From Hyparrhenia diplandra (taxonomy: Eukaryota; Streptophyta; Magnoliopsida; Poales; Poaceae), in NCBI GenBank assembly GCA_015847255.1, contig JADLZK010009282.1, positions 124,001 to 188,000 of the forward strand: a DNA stretch of 64,000 nt, given 5' to 3'. Position 1 is the first letter of the stretch. Every line of letters starts with the position of its first letter. Below the pieces are notes generated by a model. The model was not told where the DNA came from and did not search any database. It saw only the letters and a list, made by a program, of their open reading frames with translations. The position numbers and the translations under genes were made by a program. Of this stretch, positions 61,201 through 64,000 are shown in pieces.

Positions 61201-62963
61201 TCAGAATAGGAAAAAGAACGTGGAGAAGTGGAAGAGCAAGACATAAGGAGTGAGCTTAGCTCGATCAAGGATATGTACACAAACAAAATGGATATGGGTT
61301 GAACTTTGTATTACAATATAAAGTGCATCATAAAAGAATAGTGTGAATATATTACAGTAGCAGACATGGTGGAATAACTTCTCCAACATATGCTCTTGAT
61401 GATATACCATTAGAACAAAGGGAAAACTTTCAGAGAAGACTCAACAACAACAAACTCAAGGGCACAACCAACTATTCAGGATCATATACTGTACTGACAA
61501 GATGTTGTGTCACAGCCAAGCATTCAAATCAGACCAAACTAGCAAGATTAAAAAATTAATTAATATTGTAATTGTAGCCATTGCCTCTAAATGGGTAGAT
61601 AATGCTCCACAAACAAATAACTGTTAGTCACCTACAAATCCTAGCCGTGAGGCTAAAGATTTAATTTCAGTTCATTTCCAAAAAGAAAACATACTGGACA
61701 AAGACTTAGAGATAAAATTGCAAAAGTGAAATACTATGCCTAACTGTGTAGAAGAAACACATGTATTATGTTCATGATGCAGCAGAAAAAAGTAACAGAA
61801 AATGTTCATTTACAAGGACAAGTGGGGTTCATAATCAGAAGAAATGTGTATAAATCTTTTGAAATACCAATAGCAAAGTCAACAAGTTGTGCAGCAACTG
61901 CCACAGCAGAGCCACTGCATGATCCTCCAGGGACAAGTGAAGGAGAAACAGGGTTGACTGGTGTTCCATGGTGCAAATTTTTCCAGTGACGCTGAAAACA
62001 CAATAAATGAATTTACAATAAGCATGTAAACACTAAGGAGGGGGGGGGGGTGGGGGTGCCAACAAAATATTAATTTATTATTGATGTTTGTGCAAATAGA
62101 CACGCTATTGTTAAGGTTTAAGGCCTGGTCACATAAGAATATGTAATACTTAGAAGAGAATCACAATTACTCCAGAAGGCACTTTTTGACACACCATTTC
62201 AATACAATTGTATTGTTGTAATATTTTCCATGTCCAAGTAATTTAGATCATATTGTTTCATAAAAAATGAATTGCAGAGATATATTTCATAGTTATGGTG
62301 TTACATTTAACCATTTTGACCTTTCCTATTACATCTACTTAATGCATCATTAAGCTTACATCCTGAGCTGCCTAAAATCAAGCGAGTATTGATGATGCAA
62401 AATAATTCACAAGGGTAACTACCATTTCAAATGAATCAATTCGAAGCAATAAGAAACAAACCCAAATCCGAGTTCATCGATGATTGTCCTTCCAACGCAG
62501 GTGGCCCCCCTGTTTCCGCAGCATTGTGACAGCCACTGCTGTGCGCCTCGCCGCCTCATGAGTGTTCTTCCAGTCTGTTCCCAAACCCGGCTACATAGCC
62601 CTCGATCTCGAAGCTAAAACACGGGAAATACATGGATGGCAACTCAGGATCGCACAGAAGAGACAAGCAGAGCAGGAAGCTTCCAGGACTCACTTGTCAC
62701 TAGCGGCGAAGGTCAGGCCCGAGAGAATGTGGCGAGCAGCGGGAGGCGGCGGGCTGCGGCGCAGGGTGGAGCTCGAAGCGGTCGCAGAAGGCTCCAGCGT
62801 CCGGTGCCGTGCCAGACATGCCCCGCAGCCACCGGCGGCGGCGCCGCGCGACCTCCGCCAGGACGATGACGCCCGCGACGGCGATGCCCGCGACAATCCA
62901 GACGCGGGATTGAAGCGGTCGTCCCACCGCCCCGGCGCCGCCCGATTGCGACGAGGAGGCCAT
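55256..62963 (-). CDS. OEP64/TOC64/OM64-like preprotein receptor (amidase-like + TPR)
   Basis: Outer-membrane docking protein of plastids or mitochondria; its TPR domain binds the Hsp90/Hsp70 that escort preproteins. Minus-strand exons seen: 62963-62694, 62613-62462, 61991-61868, 61174-61048, 59661-59493, 57430-57296, 57203-57000, 56179-56052, 55965-55915, 55739-55670, about 55353-55256. The N-terminus has a membrane anchor (VWIVAGIAVAGVIVLAEV). The amidase-like domain keeps PGGSCSGSAVAVAA, but the nucleophile motif reads GTDTIGDVR in place of GTDTGGSVR, so Ser is Asp and no amidase activity is expected. Three TPR motifs follow (GNSAFKRREWIKAIEFYSEA..., NVKAYLRRG...). I could not find the exons for about 100 residues between 61048 and 59661, and a 170-bp partial exon duplication lies there. 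At least six short frame breaks in simple runs look like sequence error. Confidence 0.82.
56346..56576. mobile_element. MITE in an OEP64-like intron
   Basis: The termini are GGGGCTGCTTGGTTC and, in reverse complement at the other end, GGGGCCTGTTTGGTTC. This wording is common to PIF/Harbinger- or hAT-type MITEs of grasses. The inside is non-coding, and the element is about 231 bp. I could not define a clear target duplication, so the superfamily is left open. Confidence 0.6.
57700..58920. other. GC-rich insertion-like block in an OEP64-like intron
   Basis: An abrupt change in base composition from AT-rich intron to GC-rich sequence, and back near 58920. It includes 'ttgtataagtactg' followed by 'ctctcatctctctg', like the promoter and R region of an LTR. 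Open frames on both strands are low in complexity. I could not find terminal repeats or a target duplication, so the mobile origin is only suspected. Confidence 0.35.
59595..59934. repeat. 170-bp tandem duplication covering an exon start
   Basis: Two adjacent copies, 59595-59764 and 59765-59934, are almost identical. Each includes, on the minus strand, a 3' splice site (TTTCAG) and the first part of the OEP64-like exon coding YEFKANHEEWVNTV. Only the transcription-distal copy (59661-59493) continues into the full exon and its donor. The other copy loses similarity after about 20 codons and has no donor, so it would have to be skipped. Confidence 0.9.
60472..60694. mobile_element. Stowaway-type MITE in an OEP64-like intron
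   Basis: The ends read TTCCTCCATCCCAAATTATAAG and, in reverse complement at the right, TTCCTCCGTCCCAAATTGTAAG, with TA on each side. It is about 220 bp with no coding capacity. A further lone end ('acggagggagta') lies near 60949-60960. Confidence 0.75.
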
Positions 62964-64000
62964 GTGGGGCCTCGGAGGCGTACGGAAGCTAGGGTTTAAG
63001 GAGGGTTTTGGAGTGCCCTCGAGAAGCAGCCCCGGGGCGGAGTGGGGAAGAAGAAAGAAAAGTTGGTTTGGGAGTTTGGGGCGACGCGGATGGGCTCTGC
63101 GATTCCGCAACTGTTGCTTCTTTCGATTTTGCGCGTTTCGGGCGATGTCCATTTTGTGGGTCCCAGTGTCAGTGACTTGGAGGCTTGGTTTTCTTGGGGA
63201 TGGAGACAGTATTTTTGACTTGTTTGACAAGTCGAGGGAAACGAACAGGCGGTCAAAACAGCGGTTTCTTTCTGTACCCGACTAAAAAAAGAGCGGTTTG
63301 TTCCGGGAATCCGGACCGGTGGACCTGTCTTGGGCTGAGTTGGATTTTCAGGCCCATCAATATACGAAGAAAGAACAAATGATGGGCCGATTTGGCTACC
63401 TATAGTTCCCTTTAAAAGTCTTTTTTTGTTTAGAAATTTCTGATGGAGAGAATTAAAGGTAGTGTAGTGGTCGGGGAGAATTTTTTGCCCAATCCAGTTT
63501 TGTGTTTGCGGGATCAAATAGATTATTGAGCTTCTCACGTGTATATTATCGTGTGAATTTATATACTACATACATACTTGAGAATATTGAATCATGTAAT
63601 CCTAACTTAATTTTCTGGCCATAGGTTCGCATATTATATTCTAATTCTGTGTTTTTATCCATCTGTCTCTGATTGAATCCCCTTTCTACCAAAAAAAAAA
63701 AATATAAAAGTGAATAGGAAAGAGGGTTTTCTACCCATTTCAAACGTAGTTTGATGTTATCGATTCACCTAATCCACGGTTTTAGTATGGATTGGAGTGA
63801 AACTTGAACTATACCCCCACCTCAATCCACACCCAAAGAAATGTAGATTAAGGTGAATGACAGCTTCCAAACAAGCCCTCAGTTTATTTCCATTCCTCAA
63901 AACCAAATCAAATTGCGCTGACGCTTGCTCGGTAACAGTTCATCTGCTTGACAATTATCAGGTATTTTTTTTGAAGAATCCAATTATCAGGTATTCAGAT
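62964..64000. other. Upstream region of the OEP64-like gene
   Basis: The GC-rich leader and promoter of the minus-strand OEP64-like gene lie within the first few hundred bases. The rest is AT-rich and featureless to the end of the window. Confidence 0.45.

Noticed and set aside
1..64000. CRISPR arrays, bacterial operons, tRNA or rRNA genes
   Set aside because: None was seen. The window is plant nuclear DNA, and the only pol III-like signal is the box B of the SINE at 44479.

Overview
This window reads as nuclear DNA of a grass (Poaceae). The genes have small GC-rich first exons, GT-AG introns, and coding sequence that matches grass proteins I recognise. The space between them holds Stowaway MITEs with CTCCCTCC termini, a Poaceae SINE family, a foldback element, a non-LTR insertion and two Helitron-like elements. 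The species cannot be settled from the sequence alone.

Layout: (1) 1-2.8 kb is AT-rich intergenic DNA with a nested Stowaway pair and a CACTA-like end. (2) 3.2-11.4 kb is a head-to-tail pair of UGT85-type glycosyltransferase genes; the second is split by a 2.56-kb poly(A)-tailed retroelement with a perfect 16-bp target duplication. (3) 12.0-16.9 kb (minus) is an ARP1/RBM24-like single-RRM protein gene of six exons. (4) 17-22.7 kb is intergenic and contains a 1.1-kb foldback element and a truncated SINE. (5) 22.76 to about 30.0 kb (minus) is a composite Helitron-like element carrying exon pieces of at least three unrelated genes, all in one orientation: an unidentified gene, plastid-type glucose-6-phosphate dehydrogenase, and the AP-5 complex zeta subunit. 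(6) 31.0-33.5 kb (plus) is an LSD1-type histone demethylase gene without introns. (7) 38.5-43.0 kb (plus) is a PMT-family (DUF248) Golgi methyltransferase gene of eight exons. (8) 45.8-52.1 kb (plus) is a 5'-adenylylsulfate reductase-like (APRL) gene whose second exon is split by a second 4.5-kb Helitron-like element. (9) 52.5-54.2 kb (minus) is a two-exon plant-specific membrane-anchored protein gene. (10) 55.3-63.0 kb (minus) is an OEP64/TOC64/OM64-like amidase-TPR preprotein receptor gene with a partial exon duplication and apparently missing middle exons.

The host genes are unrelated in function (small-molecule glucosylation, RNA binding, chromatin, Golgi methylation, thiol/redox, organelle import), so this is an ordinary gene neighbourhood and not a cluster or pathway. 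The most notable content is mobile DNA that captures or breaks genes.

Caution: nearly every conserved gene contains 1- or 2-base frame breaks, mostly in homopolymers or dinucleotide repeats (more than 20 counted). The simplest reading is residual sequence or assembly error, so I treat single frame breaks as weak evidence of gene death. Large insertions, duplications and missing exons are treated as real. All exon boundaries were read by eye from splice consensus and protein-family memory.
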